Shown: piece after piece, positions 18,032 to 26,863 of the stretch
Position numbering within the stretch: the first letter of the stretch is position 1
Layout: the number at the start of each line of letters is the position of its first letter
NCBI GenBank assembly: GCA_934098485.1
Contig: CAKOOH010000008.1
Location: 1-63,796 of the forward strand
Reading direction: 5' to 3'
Origin: an uncultured Bacilli bacterium
GTDB taxonomy: Bacteria > Bacillota_I > Bacilli_A > RF39 > UBA660
Length of the DNA: 63,796 nt
Program-made: the position numbers and the translations under genes
Notes under the pieces: model-generated
Told to the model about the DNA's origin: nothing
Databases searched by the model: none
The model's input: only the letters and a program-made list of their open reading frames with translations

Positions 18032-18982
18032 CTAACTATTTTTTTGATCTATCATTTTCATTTCATTCATTAATAATTCATACTGTTGTCTATCCTTTTT
18101 TACGATTACCTGAAGTATTATTCCGCACATTAATGATAATATCGCCGTTAAAATAATAAATGCCCCTACTATTAATGATGGAAGTTTATCTACTAAACCA
18201 GTTTTAAAATATCCTGCAAAAGGAGGAATTAAAAAAATTAATGATATTAAAACTAATAATAAACTTATCAAACTAAAAAATCCCATCGGTTTATATTCTT
18301 TAAATAAAGTTGCAATTGTTTTAAGAACCTTTATACCATCACTATAAGTATTAAGTTTTGATACTGATCCTTGTGGTCTATCTCTATATGTAACAGGAAT
18401 TTCTTTAATTTTATAATTCTTATCCACTGCATGAATTGTCATTTCCGTTTCAATTTCAAAGTTTTTAGAAAGCACTGGAAAACATTTTACAAATTCATAT
18501 GAAAATGCTCTATATCCCGTCATTATATCTTTTATATTATTATGAAAAAGTTTATTAATAAGTAATCTTACGATTCTATTGCCAAAATTATGAAATGGTC
18601 TTTTATTTTCCGTAAAATATGTTGATGAAAGTCTATCACCTATAACCATATCAGCCTTTTGTGAAAGCACTAAATCGCACATTTCTCTCGCATTTTCGGC
18701 CGGATATGTATCATCACCATCAATCATTAAATAACAATCAGCATTTATTTCTCTAAACATTGTTCTAATGACATTCCCTTTGCCTTGTCTATATTCATAT
18801 CTAACAATTGCGCCCGCTTCTTTTGCGAGTTTATCAGTTCCATCAGTTGAATTATTATCATACACATAAATGTCTGCTTCTGGTAATACTTTTTTATAAT
18901 CATTTACTACTTTTGATATAGTTTTTGCTTCATTATAGCAAGGTATTAAAACCGCAATCTTTTTCTTATTAACTTCTTTCAT
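18032..18982 (-). CDS. GT2 family glycosyltransferase with C-terminal membrane helices
   Basis: A polyprenyl-phosphate-sugar synthase-like enzyme. The GT-A core (about 1-230) has VLIPCYNEAKTISKVV, the DxD-type motif MIDGDDTYPAE, MTGYRAFSYEF, and an acceptor-side YRDRPQGSVSKL. Two or more helices follow (about 235-300), and the C terminus is cytoplasmic. The frame is open back to 19000, but ATG 18982 has the GGTGAG ribosome site and ATG 19000 has none, so I use 18982. It probably charges a lipid carrier for the neighbouring GT-C-like protein; this pairing is inference from family and distance. Confidence 0.8.
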   Translation of the reverse strand: MKEVNKKKIAVLIPCYNEAKTISKVVNDYKKVLPEADIYVYDNNSTDGTDKLAKEAGAIVRYEYRQGKGNVIRTMFREINADCYLMIDGDDTYPAENAREMCDLVLSQKADMVIGDRLSSTYFTENKRPFHNFGNRIVRLLINKLFHNNIKDIMTGYRAFSYEFVKCFPVLSKNFEIETEMTIHAVDKNYKIKEIPVTYRDRPQGSVSKLNTYSDGIKVLKTIATLFKEYKPMGFFSLISLLLVLISLIFLIPPFAGYFKTGLVDKLPSLIVGAFIILTAILSLMCGIILQVIVKKDRQQYELLMNEMKMIDQKNS

Positions 18983-19035
18983 ACTCTCACCTATAAACAT
19001 TGTATCAAATTTAATATAAAAAATCTTTAAAATAA

Positions 19036-19060
19036 GAAAAAAATAGGAATTATATTCCTA
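19036..19060 (-). terminator. Terminator after the 186-residue hypothetical gene
   Basis: On the minus strand TAGGAAT/ATTCCTA forms a perfect seven-pair stem (19044-19060) with a three-base loop, followed by seven T. It overlaps the stop codon at 19058. Confidence 0.8.
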
Positions 19061-19618
19061 CTTCCAATCCAATTTAATTTCGTTTAATTGTTTTTCTATT
19101 TCATTAACTAAATCATTAGAATTATTTCGGTCATTTTTTCCGCCATGATCTATAAAATTATTCCATTCATCTAAAACATCATCAATATTTTCTTTATTAA
19201 CTCTATCTTTTAAAATTGCATACGCCGTTTTTCTATAATTCATTATGCTCACAACACCCAAAGCTTTATAATATGATTTTTCTGGTATTTTAGATATTTC
19301 ATAAAAATAAAGTGCCAAATCATCATCAACCTTACGTGGATTTTTAATAATTATTTTATTTGTTCTATAAATTGTTGTAGCACCCTCTAGTTTTACAACT
19401 TCTGCATCTTCTGGAATATCTACATCATAAATAGTATCACCACGATGAAGCCACCTTAATATACACTCTTCAGTGCAATAATTAAAGCCACCAAAATTTT
19501 TACCAGTTTCTGCTTTTGGATTCCAGTGTGCACTTACGTTAACTTCACCAATTTTATACTTAAAATCACTTTTAGCACCAGATGTAGTACCATACATTAC
19601 TTTTACAAATTTACTCAT
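19058..19618 (-). CDS. Hypothetical 186-residue protein
   Basis: No family recognised. It is soluble, with an N-terminal mixed region holding an aromatic and cysteine cluster (FGGFNYCTEECILRWLHRGD) and strand-rich VDIPEDAEVVKLEG then YRTNKIIIKNP. The C-terminal third is helical and charged. The pattern of a compact N-terminal domain with conserved Trp, Arg and His could fit an enzyme-like fold, but I cannot support a name. It has its own terminator and an AGGTAGG ribosome site, so it is probably monocistronic. Confidence 0.6.
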   Translation of the reverse strand: MSKFVKVMYGTTSGAKSDFKYKIGEVNVSAHWNPKAETGKNFGGFNYCTEECILRWLHRGDTIYDVDIPEDAEVVKLEGATTIYRTNKIIIKNPRKVDDDLALYFYEISKIPEKSYYKALGVVSIMNYRKTAYAILKDRVNKENIDDVLDEWNNFIDHGGKNDRNNSNDLVNEIEKQLNEIKLDWK

Positions 19619-19727
19619 TTATAACCTACCTAACTAAGTTTTATATTTTTAAAATCAATATTCATATATTTTTCCTTTCTACTATCATAATTATAAAAAG
19701 AAAATACTAGTTATGCACTCTCATTTT

Positions 19728-20489
19728 CTAAAATTTTATATTAAATAATGTTTTTAAAAACTTATCAAATAAATCCATATTATAAAATAATATTAACATG
19801 GCACTTGCTAAAAATGGTCCAAAAGGAAGTACTCCATTTTTATTCTTTATTACTGTATATATAGCATATGGAAAGGCTAAAAAAGATCCAAACATTATAT
19901 AAAATAATCCTAAATATGGCCCTAAAACCATTCCTGCCACAAAAGATAATTTAATATCTCCGCCTCCTAAAGATTCCTTTTTAAAAAGAAAATTACCTAT
20001 TATAAGAAGCAAATACATAATTCCAAAAATAAATAATCCATAAAGTAAACTTAATAATGATACTTTTATTCCTTCATAAATCCATTTAATAATAAATATT
20101 AATATTACACTTATTATCGTTGGACTATCTAATATAATCATATATTTAGTATCACTTACAAAAATAATAACAACTAAACTTACTAAGATAATTCCTAGCA
20201 AAAATTCTTCACTAAAGCCATATAAATAATATGTAATAGCAAATAATATACCCGTTAAAAGTTCTATTAATGGGTATATTATATCTATCTTCTTTTTACA
20301 ATTTTTACATTTTCCCCCTAAAAACAAATAAGATAAAACTGGTATATTTTCATACCATGCTAATTTATGATTGCATTTTGGGCAGTGACTTCCTGGAAAC
20401 ACAATTGATTCATTATTAGGAAGTCTAAGCCCTACTACATTATAAAATGAACCCAAAATAAGCCCTATAACAAAAATTAAATAAATCAT
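19728..20489 (-). CDS. pilD: Type IV prepilin peptidase
   Basis: An A24-family membrane aspartic protease that cleaves and can N-methylate type IV prepilins. It contains the cytoplasmic zinc-site cysteines (CPKCNHKLAW and CKNCKKKID), the first catalytic Asp in SDTKYMIILD, and the second in GGGDIKLSF. About seven membrane helices are visible. The frame opens earlier (20540) inside pilC, but ATG 20489 has the excellent AAGGGGG ribosome site. It follows the GspF/PilC gene by ten bases. Its likely substrate is the pilin-like protein encoded at 25510-26001. ComC is an equally valid name. Confidence 0.88.
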   Translation of the reverse strand: MIYLIFVIGLILGSFYNVVGLRLPNNESIVFPGSHCPKCNHKLAWYENIPVLSYLFLGGKCKNCKKKIDIIYPLIELLTGILFAITYYLYGFSEEFLLGIILVSLVVIIFVSDTKYMIILDSPTIISVILIFIIKWIYEGIKVSLLSLLYGLFIFGIMYLLLIIGNFLFKKESLGGGDIKLSFVAGMVLGPYLGLFYIMFGSFLAFPYAIYTVIKNKNGVLPFGPFLASAMLILFYNMDLFDKFLKTLFNIKF

Positions 20490-20499
20490 TAAAACCCCC

Positions 20500-22245
20500 T
20501 TATTGTAATTGTGAATATAAACCAAACATTGGAAGTACAATTGAAATTACAATAACACCTACGATAGCCGCTAAGAAAACAATCATGGCTGGCTCAATAA
20601 ACGCTTTTAAACTATTAATAATTGTTTGATGCTCAGTTTGATAATATTCCGCAACTTTATCCATCATTGGACCTAATGCCCCCGTAGATTCTCCAGTTAC
20701 AATCATATAATAAGCTACATCCGGTACTGCCCAGTGTTTATGAAACGCCGTCGAAATTTTATCTCCTCTTGCTACATAATCTATTGTTTCAAACATTATT
20801 TCTTTATAAATTTCATTATTAGTTACTTCAGAAAGTAAACTCATACTATCAGTAATAAATACATTATTATTAAGTAAAGATGCAAATGTTTTAGCAAATA
20901 CATTCATTTCTTTATATATAATAATCTTTCCAAATAGTGGAAGTTTCATAGCAAACTCTTGCATATTTTTTCTTACAACCTTAACATTCTTATAAAGTAT
21001 TACTAATACTAAAACTACTAAGACAATACTAAGAACAATGGTCATTATATTGGTTTTTAAATATGTACTTAAACTAATTATAAACATTGTAAAGCCATTT
21101 AACTGAGCATTTGTTGAAGCATAAATTTGCTGAAACTGTGGTATTACGTAAAGCATTATAAAGACAACTACTGCAACAGAAAATAACATAACTATCGTTG
21201 GATAACTCATCGCACTAATCATGGCTTTTCTTGTATTTTCAATTTCTGTGTAATAATTAGCCATATCATCTAAAGTAGATTCAAGTTCACCCGTTGCTTC
21301 TGCTGTTTTTACCATACTAATTAATAGAGCAGGAAAAGACTTTCCTTGCTTTGTAAGCGCTGATGAAAAAGATTCCCCTAACGTAAGATTATAAATAATA
21401 GAATCAAATAGCCTTTTCTTTCCTGAAGTATCCCCCATTTGTTTACCTAAAATACGCATCGCATCAGTTAAAGGAATACCAGCTTTTAAATAAGTTGATA
21501 ACTGTGTAAGCCAAAATATTAAATCTTTTGTTTTAAGTTTATAAACATATGATGAACTTGGACCATAAAGCATATTAATCCATTTAGAAGTTTCAATTTT
21601 TATTACTTTATAATTTTCATTATGTAAAAAACTATAAACTTCCATTTTACTCATCGCAATAAAAATATTAGTAACTTTTTTCCCCGTATCATCTCTTGCC
21701 ACATATCTAAACGCTACTGGCTTATCACTACGATTATTATTTTTTTGAATGCTTAAAATTAAAGCTTCCATCTCGGCTTTTTCTTTTTCTCTAGCCTTTT
21801 TAACAAAATAAAATTCTTCATATTTTTTCTTTATATATTCTTCAAAAGTTAACTTTCGTGGTTTTTCCTCTTTTTCTTCTTCTTCAGGATTTTCTTCTTC
21901 CACACTCATATTAACTTCTTCACCAGGAGCAATTTCTTCCAAATTAATATTTTTTGTTTTATTCTTCTGATAAATTTTGAAAATTGCATCCCCCGTTTTT
22001 TTGAAAACATAAACAAAAGGATATATTAAAAATCTAAATGTATAATAACAACCTAAACTTTCATATCTAAGTAAAATAAATATAGGATAAAATACATAAT
22101 AGCCCCCCATAGCCGCCCAATTTATCAATTTAAAACAAAAATCTACTACGTAAAAGATTCCAAGAAATGGTAGTTCAAGTATATATTTTAATGAAGAAAG
22201 TGTTTTATTTTTTTGCTTACTAGTTTTATTATTCTTCTTTCCCAT
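20500..22245 (-). CDS. pilC: Type IV pilus/type II secretion inner-membrane protein (PilC/GspF) with N-terminal extension
   Basis: A platform protein for pilus or pseudopilus assembly. Two GspF domains are present (about 240-360 and 440-565), including LSTYLKAGIPLTDAM, GESTGALGPMMDKVAEYY and three membrane helices. The roughly 200-residue N-terminal extension is unusual: hydrophobic aromatic segments at about 20-85, an acidic low-complexity stretch (EEENPEEEEKEEK), then a basic helix. ATG 22245 with GAGGAG before it is preferred over the upstream 22299 start. No assembly ATPase (PilB/GspE) is encoded nearby, so the partner must be elsewhere. A run of six G here is simply two glycine codons. 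Confidence 0.85.
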   Translation of the reverse strand: MGKKNNKTSKQKNKTLSSLKYILELPFLGIFYVVDFCFKLINWAAMGGYYVFYPIFILLRYESLGCYYTFRFLIYPFVYVFKKTGDAIFKIYQKNKTKNINLEEIAPGEEVNMSVEEENPEEEEKEEKPRKLTFEEYIKKKYEEFYFVKKAREKEKAEMEALILSIQKNNNRSDKPVAFRYVARDDTGKKVTNIFIAMSKMEVYSFLHNENYKVIKIETSKWINMLYGPSSSYVYKLKTKDLIFWLTQLSTYLKAGIPLTDAMRILGKQMGDTSGKKRLFDSIIYNLTLGESFSSALTKQGKSFPALLISMVKTAEATGELESTLDDMANYYTEIENTRKAMISAMSYPTIVMLFSVAVVVFIMLYVIPQFQQIYASTNAQLNGFTMFIISLSTYLKTNIMTIVLSIVLVVLVLVILYKNVKVVRKNMQEFAMKLPLFGKIIIYKEMNVFAKTFASLLNNNVFITDSMSLLSEVTNNEIYKEIMFETIDYVARGDKISTAFHKHWAVPDVAYYMIVTGESTGALGPMMDKVAEYYQTEHQTIINSLKAFIEPAMIVFLAAIVGVIVISIVLPMFGLYSQLQ

Positions 22246-22346
22246 AGCCACTCCTCTATTCTTAAGTATTATATCATAATTATTTAAGATGTTAAACATT
22301 TTTACTTACAATCATATAATTAACTAGGTAATGAGGTTGTGATTTT

Positions 22347-22634
22347 ATGAATAATACTTTTAGATTTTTAAGAATTTTAAGTGGATTATCTAAAACTCTA
22401 AATATTGCTAAAAATGTTATTCCCATTTATAAAGATACTAAACCAGTTGTTAACAACTTAAAAACTTTTTATAAAACTATAAAATCATCATCTAAAAGTG
22501 CTAAATCTTTAACCAATAATGAAATTAAATCTAATCAAGTAAAAACAACTAATGAAACAAAAGAAAATAACGATAAAAAAATTACCACACAAAGTGATAA
22601 CTCTAAAAACATCAATCCTAAATTTTTTCTTTAA
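22347..22634 (+). CDS. Small basic protein, possibly YqfQ/VrrA-like
   Basis: A 95-residue Ser/Thr/Lys/Asn-rich protein on the opposite strand to its neighbours. The start has an upstream AGGTTGTGA ribosome site. The segment LSKTLNIAKNVIPIYKDTKPVVNNL loosely resembles YqfQ/VrrA-family small proteins, but this is weak. The C-terminal half is low complexity. Its last 17 bases overlap the convergent phosphohexomutase gene. No signal peptide is clear. Confidence 0.5.
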   Translation: MNNTFRFLRILSGLSKTLNIAKNVIPIYKDTKPVVNNLKTFYKTIKSSSKSAKSLTNNEIKSNQVKTTNETKENNDKKITTQSDNSKNINPKFFL

Positions 22635-23976
22635 GATAATTATCAATTAAAGACATAAATTCTTCTTTTCTTGCTTCTAATTTTTCTTTCGTACTTGCTT
22701 CAAATCTTAATGTAATGCATGGCCCTGTATTTGAACATCTAACTAAAGAAAAACCATCATCATAATCTACTCTTACTCCATCACAAGTATTTATTTTGTA
22801 ATTCTTTTCTTGAGCATATTCTTTTATATAATTAACTAAATTAAACTTAATATTATCATCCACATTTAATCTAATTTCTGGTGTATTTTCATAAACTTCC
22901 ATTCCCTTAGTTAAATCTGATGACGCCATATTTTCTTCATCAATAAGTTTAGCCACCCTAAGCCCCGCATATATTCCATCATCAAAACCATAATAATCAT
23001 CTCTAAAGAAAATATGTCCAGAAAATTCCCCGCCAAGTAAAGCCGGATGATCATGAACGATTCTTTCTATATACGCTGAACCATTTTTAACCATTATCGG
23101 ATTTCCACCTATTTTTTTTATTTCATGGGCAAGACTTACGGAACATTTAACATCAATAATAATATTTTTATTTTCATTTTTAGGCACTATTTCTCTTGCA
23201 AAAATTCCAATTAAATAATCAGTTGCAATCATATTACCTTTATTATCAATAATACCAACGCGGTCAGCATCACCATCAACCGCAATACCTAAATCAGCAC
23301 CCTTTAAAAGGACCATTTTTTTAAGCAAATTTAAATTTTCTTCCACATTAGGATCAGGATTATGGACCGGAAAAGTTCCATCACTTTCACAGTTTAAATA
23401 ACTTACGTCAATAAATATTTTTGAAAAAATTTGTTTTATTATAGTACTGGCTGTTCCATTTCCACAGTCAACCACTACTTTTTTATTAATCGTTTTAAAC
23501 TTATCTGTAAGCATGTTAACATAGCTATCAATCTCTTGTTTTTCTTCTAGATTTCCCGTTCCTGTTATACTTGCTTCTTCTTTTATTAATTTATACAATT
23601 TCTTTAATTCATCTTGTTTTAAATGCAAATAATTTTCTCCAAATATTTTTAAACCATTATCACTTGCTTTATTATGTGATGCCGTTATCATTATTCCATA
23701 AGGAACTTTATTAATAATTGAAGCATAATTAAAAAGTGGCGTTGTAACAAGTCCAATTGAAACAACATCTATTCCACTACTAAGTAATGCTTTTAATATT
23801 TCTTTATAAATTTCTTCACTACTAATTCTATTATCATGACCTAACATACACTTTTTAACTCCTAGGTCATTTAAATAAACAGCAAATGCCTCGGCAACTC
23901 TTTTACCAACTTTACCATTTATTTGTGTTGGATATTCTCCTCTTATATCATTTTCTCTTAATATATTATAATCCAC
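22618..23976 (-). CDS. Phosphomannomutase/phosphoglucomutase
   Basis: An alpha-D-phosphohexomutase of 452 residues that moves phosphate between C1 and C6 of hexoses, feeding polysaccharide precursors. The phosphoserine loop is ITASHNKASDNGLK, the metal site DGDADRVGII, the sugar-binding loop GGEFSGH, and the phosphate-binding C-terminal segment RCSNTGPCITLRFE. The start is GTG at 23976, supported by GAGGGATAAT; an ATG two bases earlier is out of frame. It follows gpmI by nine bases. It is closer to AlgC/ManB-type enzymes than to GlmM, although c-di-AMP synthesis genes lie nearby. Confidence 0.88.
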   Translation of the reverse strand: MDYNILRENDIRGEYPTQINGKVGKRVAEAFAVYLNDLGVKKCMLGHDNRISSEEIYKEILKALLSSGIDVVSIGLVTTPLFNYASIINKVPYGIMITASHNKASDNGLKIFGENYLHLKQDELKKLYKLIKEEASITGTGNLEEKQEIDSYVNMLTDKFKTINKKVVVDCGNGTASTIIKQIFSKIFIDVSYLNCESDGTFPVHNPDPNVEENLNLLKKMVLLKGADLGIAVDGDADRVGIIDNKGNMIATDYLIGIFAREIVPKNENKNIIIDVKCSVSLAHEIKKIGGNPIMVKNGSAYIERIVHDHPALLGGEFSGHIFFRDDYYGFDDGIYAGLRVAKLIDEENMASSDLTKGMEVYENTPEIRLNVDDNIKFNLVNYIKEYAQEKNYKINTCDGVRVDYDDGFSLVRCSNTGPCITLRFEASTKEKLEARKEEFMSLIDNYLKEKI

Positions 23977-23985
23977 ATTATCCCT

Positions 23986-25500
23986 CTATTCTTCTATTAA
24001 CAATATCTTAGATGCATCCATTCTCGGCGTTAAAGCTATATCCATATATTTTAATAAAGTTGGTGCCACCCCTGTTAAATCCCCTTCTTCTTTTAACTTA
24101 ACATTTTTATCGGTAATAATAAAAGGTACTTTACTAAGCGTATGTGTTGTAACAATATTATCATTATCATCAATCATAATATCGCAGTTTCCATGATCCG
24201 CTAAAATAAACACTTGATATAAATTATCAAAGGCACTATTAACAACCTCACTTAAAAGTTTATCAAGCATTGTTAAAGACTGCGTTGTTGCTTCTAAATT
24301 ACCCGTATGACCAAGCATATCTGGATTAGCATAATTAACTAAAATAAAATCATAATCTTTCTCTAAAGCACTTATAACTTTTTTACTAACTTCAGCCGCA
24401 CTCATAAGAGGCGCCATATCATATGTTGCTACTTTAGGACTAGGTACTAAATAATTATCCTGACCCTCAAATTTTTTTGCTAACTCCGAATTAAAGAAAT
24501 AAGTTACATGCGAATACTTCTCCGTTTCCGCAATCCTTGCTTGTGTAAGCTTTAAATCTGAAAAATATTTACCAATCGGATACATTTCTTCTTTAGGTAG
24601 TTCAAAAATTGGCAGTACATTATTAACATCTAATTGTTTAAACATATTATAAACCTTAAAATCTTTTCTTTTATTAACCGGAAAATCATTAAAATCTTCT
24701 TTCGCAAAAGCATTTAAAATTTGTCTTGCCCTATCAAAACGATAGTTAAGCCATAAAAGCGCATCACCATCTTTAATATATGCATCTTTCGCAATTATCA
24801 TTGGCGGTAAAAATTCATCAGTTAATCCTTTTTTATAACAATTCATTATCGCATTTTCATAATCATTTATTTTAAAGCCTTGATAGTTATTTACCATGTT
24901 ATAATATTTTTCCGTTCTATCCCACTTGTTATCTCTATCCATTGCATAATATCTACCACATATGGTGCCAACATAACCGATTTTATTTTCACTTAAAACA
25001 TTATCCATTTCTTTAATAAATTTAATTGAAGATTCCCTAAAAGTATCTCTTCCATCCGTAATCGCATGAAAAATAATTCTCTTAACACCTTTTTCTTTTA
25101 AAAGTGGAATAAAACTTTTCATATAACTTATATGACTATGTACACCTCCATCTGATAATAATCCCATTAAATGAAGCGTACTATCATTATTAATAACATG
25201 ATTTACCATATCATTAAAATTATCATAATCCATTACATTTCTATTATTAATATTTTCTGTTATAACACTAATCTTTTGTTTTACTGTGTGTCCTAGTCCA
25301 ATAACCTGATGACATACTTCGCTATTACCAAACTGTCCTTCTGGAAGTCCTACAAAAGGGCCTGACGCTTCTAGTTTACTATGAGGATATTCTTCCCATA
25401 AACTCTTTAAAAAAGGCATGTCTGCAAGTTTAACCGCATTTCCCTTTACTTCATCTCTAAGACCAAAACCATCTAAAATTATCATTAATATCTTTTTCAT
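23986..25500 (-). CDS. gpmI: 2,3-bisphosphoglycerate-independent phosphoglycerate mutase
   Basis: A manganese-dependent glycolytic enzyme that interconverts 3- and 2-phosphoglycerate. Its alkaline-phosphatase-like core has the N-terminal metal site LDGFGL, the catalytic serine in QFGNSEV, the HAITDGRDT phosphate site and the C-terminal metal ligands in ANPDMLGHTG and ILADHGNCD. It is about 504 residues, normal for the family. The usual glycine after GNSEV is cysteine here, which is uncommon. ATG 25500 with GAGGGTGA is preferred over the GTG two codons earlier. It precedes the phosphohexomutase gene. Confidence 0.92.
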   Translation of the reverse strand: MKKILMIILDGFGLRDEVKGNAVKLADMPFLKSLWEEYPHSKLEASGPFVGLPEGQFGNSEVCHQVIGLGHTVKQKISVITENINNRNVMDYDNFNDMVNHVINNDSTLHLMGLLSDGGVHSHISYMKSFIPLLKEKGVKRIIFHAITDGRDTFRESSIKFIKEMDNVLSENKIGYVGTICGRYYAMDRDNKWDRTEKYYNMVNNYQGFKINDYENAIMNCYKKGLTDEFLPPMIIAKDAYIKDGDALLWLNYRFDRARQILNAFAKEDFNDFPVNKRKDFKVYNMFKQLDVNNVLPIFELPKEEMYPIGKYFSDLKLTQARIAETEKYSHVTYFFNSELAKKFEGQDNYLVPSPKVATYDMAPLMSAAEVSKKVISALEKDYDFILVNYANPDMLGHTGNLEATTQSLTMLDKLLSEVVNSAFDNLYQVFILADHGNCDIMIDDNDNIVTTHTLSKVPFIITDKNVKLKEEGDLTGVAPTLLKYMDIALTPRMDASKILLIEE

Positions 25501-25509
25501 GTTCACCCT

Positions 25510-26001
25510 CTACAATTCATAAATATTTTCATAACAAGCATAATACTTTGCTTCTAAATTTTCTCTATTTATTTTTTCATCAGCATCTTTCATAATAAAC
25601 TCTGCATCAAGATCAAATTTACTAGTATCATAATAAACAATTACATATCCGTCTAATGGCTGATTAGTAACTGGATTTATTTCATTTTTACGGCCATTTT
25701 CATCTTTCTCTGTAGTATAGTATATTCCATTATAAATCATATATTCTATCGTAAAAGTCATACAGCACCCATCTTCGGTGGTATCATCACACTTTTTACT
25801 TTCTGGCTTAATATCATCAAGTAAATACTTATTTGCATAATTAAGCATACTATTTGTTATGGCCTTTTGTTTATTTTCCAAACTAGCAATTCTGGTTTGT
25901 GAACTAATATTATTATATGCTGGCACGGCAATAACAACTAAAATAGATATAATTGCCAAAGATGCTAAAAGTTCTACTAAAGTAAATCCTTGTTTATTCA
26001 T
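25510..26001 (-). CDS. Type IV pilin-like protein
   Basis: A 163-residue prepilin with a class III signal: a short basic leader (MNKQG), then FTLVELLASLAIISILVVIA, with cleavage expected between G and F and the conserved glutamate at +5. The C-terminal domain has several cysteines (KKCDDTTEDGCC, YYACYEN) and a GYVIVYYD strand. PilD and PilC encoded a few kb away would process and assemble it. It could be a ComGC/pseudopilin-like subunit. ATG 26001 has AGGTGG before it; the in-frame GTG at 26010 is less likely. Confidence 0.85.
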   Translation of the reverse strand: MNKQGFTLVELLASLAIISILVVIAVPAYNNISSQTRIASLENKQKAITNSMLNYANKYLLDDIKPESKKCDDTTEDGCCMTFTIEYMIYNGIYYTTEKDENGRKNEINPVTNQPLDGYVIVYYDTSKFDLDAEFIMKDADEKINRENLEAKYYACYENIYEL

Positions 26002-26050
26002 ATATTCCACCTATTATAAATAATAACACAAAATATAAAAAAAAGGTAGA

Positions 26051-26788
26051 TTAACTACTCTTTAAAACAGGCACTCCATTATAAGTTCTTACAAATTCAT
26101 CTTTATATAAATTATCTAAAGAAATATATTTTTCACTTATTTTATCATCATAAACTAAAAAATGAATGCGGTTATCATATATTCTAACCGGATATAGAGA
26201 TGAAACCATATCATTATGAACATATTTAAATTGATTTACGGAGTTTGGTATATTTCTTATTAAAGCCCCATCCTCATAAATATTTAAATAATTACTTTCA
26301 TCTTTACAATATTTATTTCCTTGTGTCACTATATAATTATTATAAAATAATAACTTCATATCATTTAAACAAGTATCACTTTCTAAATTATAATATAAAG
26401 CCACTAAAAATCCATTATTACTTATTTTTATCATTACTTCCTGACACTTCTTATCATAATTATTACAAGATAAATAATACTTTATACCATCTTTTTTAAG
26501 CATTACATTTTTAAAATCATCATCAAAATTAATAACAGCTGCCTTCTTATCATATAAAAAATCTTTTAAATTATATTCTTTTACTTTTTTATTATTTTGA
26601 AGAGGATATATACCACTATAACCGTCACTATAATTTTTAGTAATAATTATCTCCGTATTTCCACTATTATTTTTTTTATTATTTAAAGCTTTTTTAACAT
26701 AAACAACAAAACATAACAATGAAACAAATAAAACGATACAAATAATTATTACACATATAGATAATATTTTATTAATTTTATCTTTCAT
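26051..26788 (-). CDS. Single-pass membrane protein of unknown function
   Basis: A 245-residue protein with a short basic N terminus, one hydrophobic helix (about 8-31) and an extracellular part rich in Tyr, Asn, Asp and Lys. There is no recognisable domain. Two cysteine pairs (SCNNYDKKCQ, DTCL and KYCKDE) may form disulfides. ATG 26788 has GGGAGG at good spacing, so the longer open frame to 26839 is not used. It lies just upstream of the pilin gene in the same orientation, so a pilus-related role is conceivable but unsupported. Confidence 0.6.
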   Translation of the reverse strand: MKDKINKILSICVIIICIVLFVSLLCFVVYVKKALNNKKNNSGNTEIIITKNYSDGYSGIYPLQNNKKVKEYNLKDFLYDKKAAVINFDDDFKNVMLKKDGIKYYLSCNNYDKKCQEVMIKISNNGFLVALYYNLESDTCLNDMKLLFYNNYIVTQGNKYCKDESNYLNIYEDGALIRNIPNSVNQFKYVHNDMVSSLYPVRIYDNRIHFLVYDDKISEKYISLDNLYKDEFVRTYNGVPVLKSS

Positions 26789-26840
26789 ACATCCTCCCAT
26801 TATTATAATATTAGCATAAATTTTATTATTTTTAAACAAA

Positions 26841-26863
26841 GAAAAACAGCCTATAATAAGGCT
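26841..26863 (-). terminator. Terminator after cdaR
   Basis: On the minus strand AGCCT/AGGCT (26848-26863) forms a hairpin followed by a T-rich run. It overlaps the stop codon at 26862. Confidence 0.65.

Noticed and set aside
22105..22112. Run of six C inside pilC as a possible slip site
   Set aside because: It is short and simply encodes two glycines (GGG GGC-type codons) within an intact frame.
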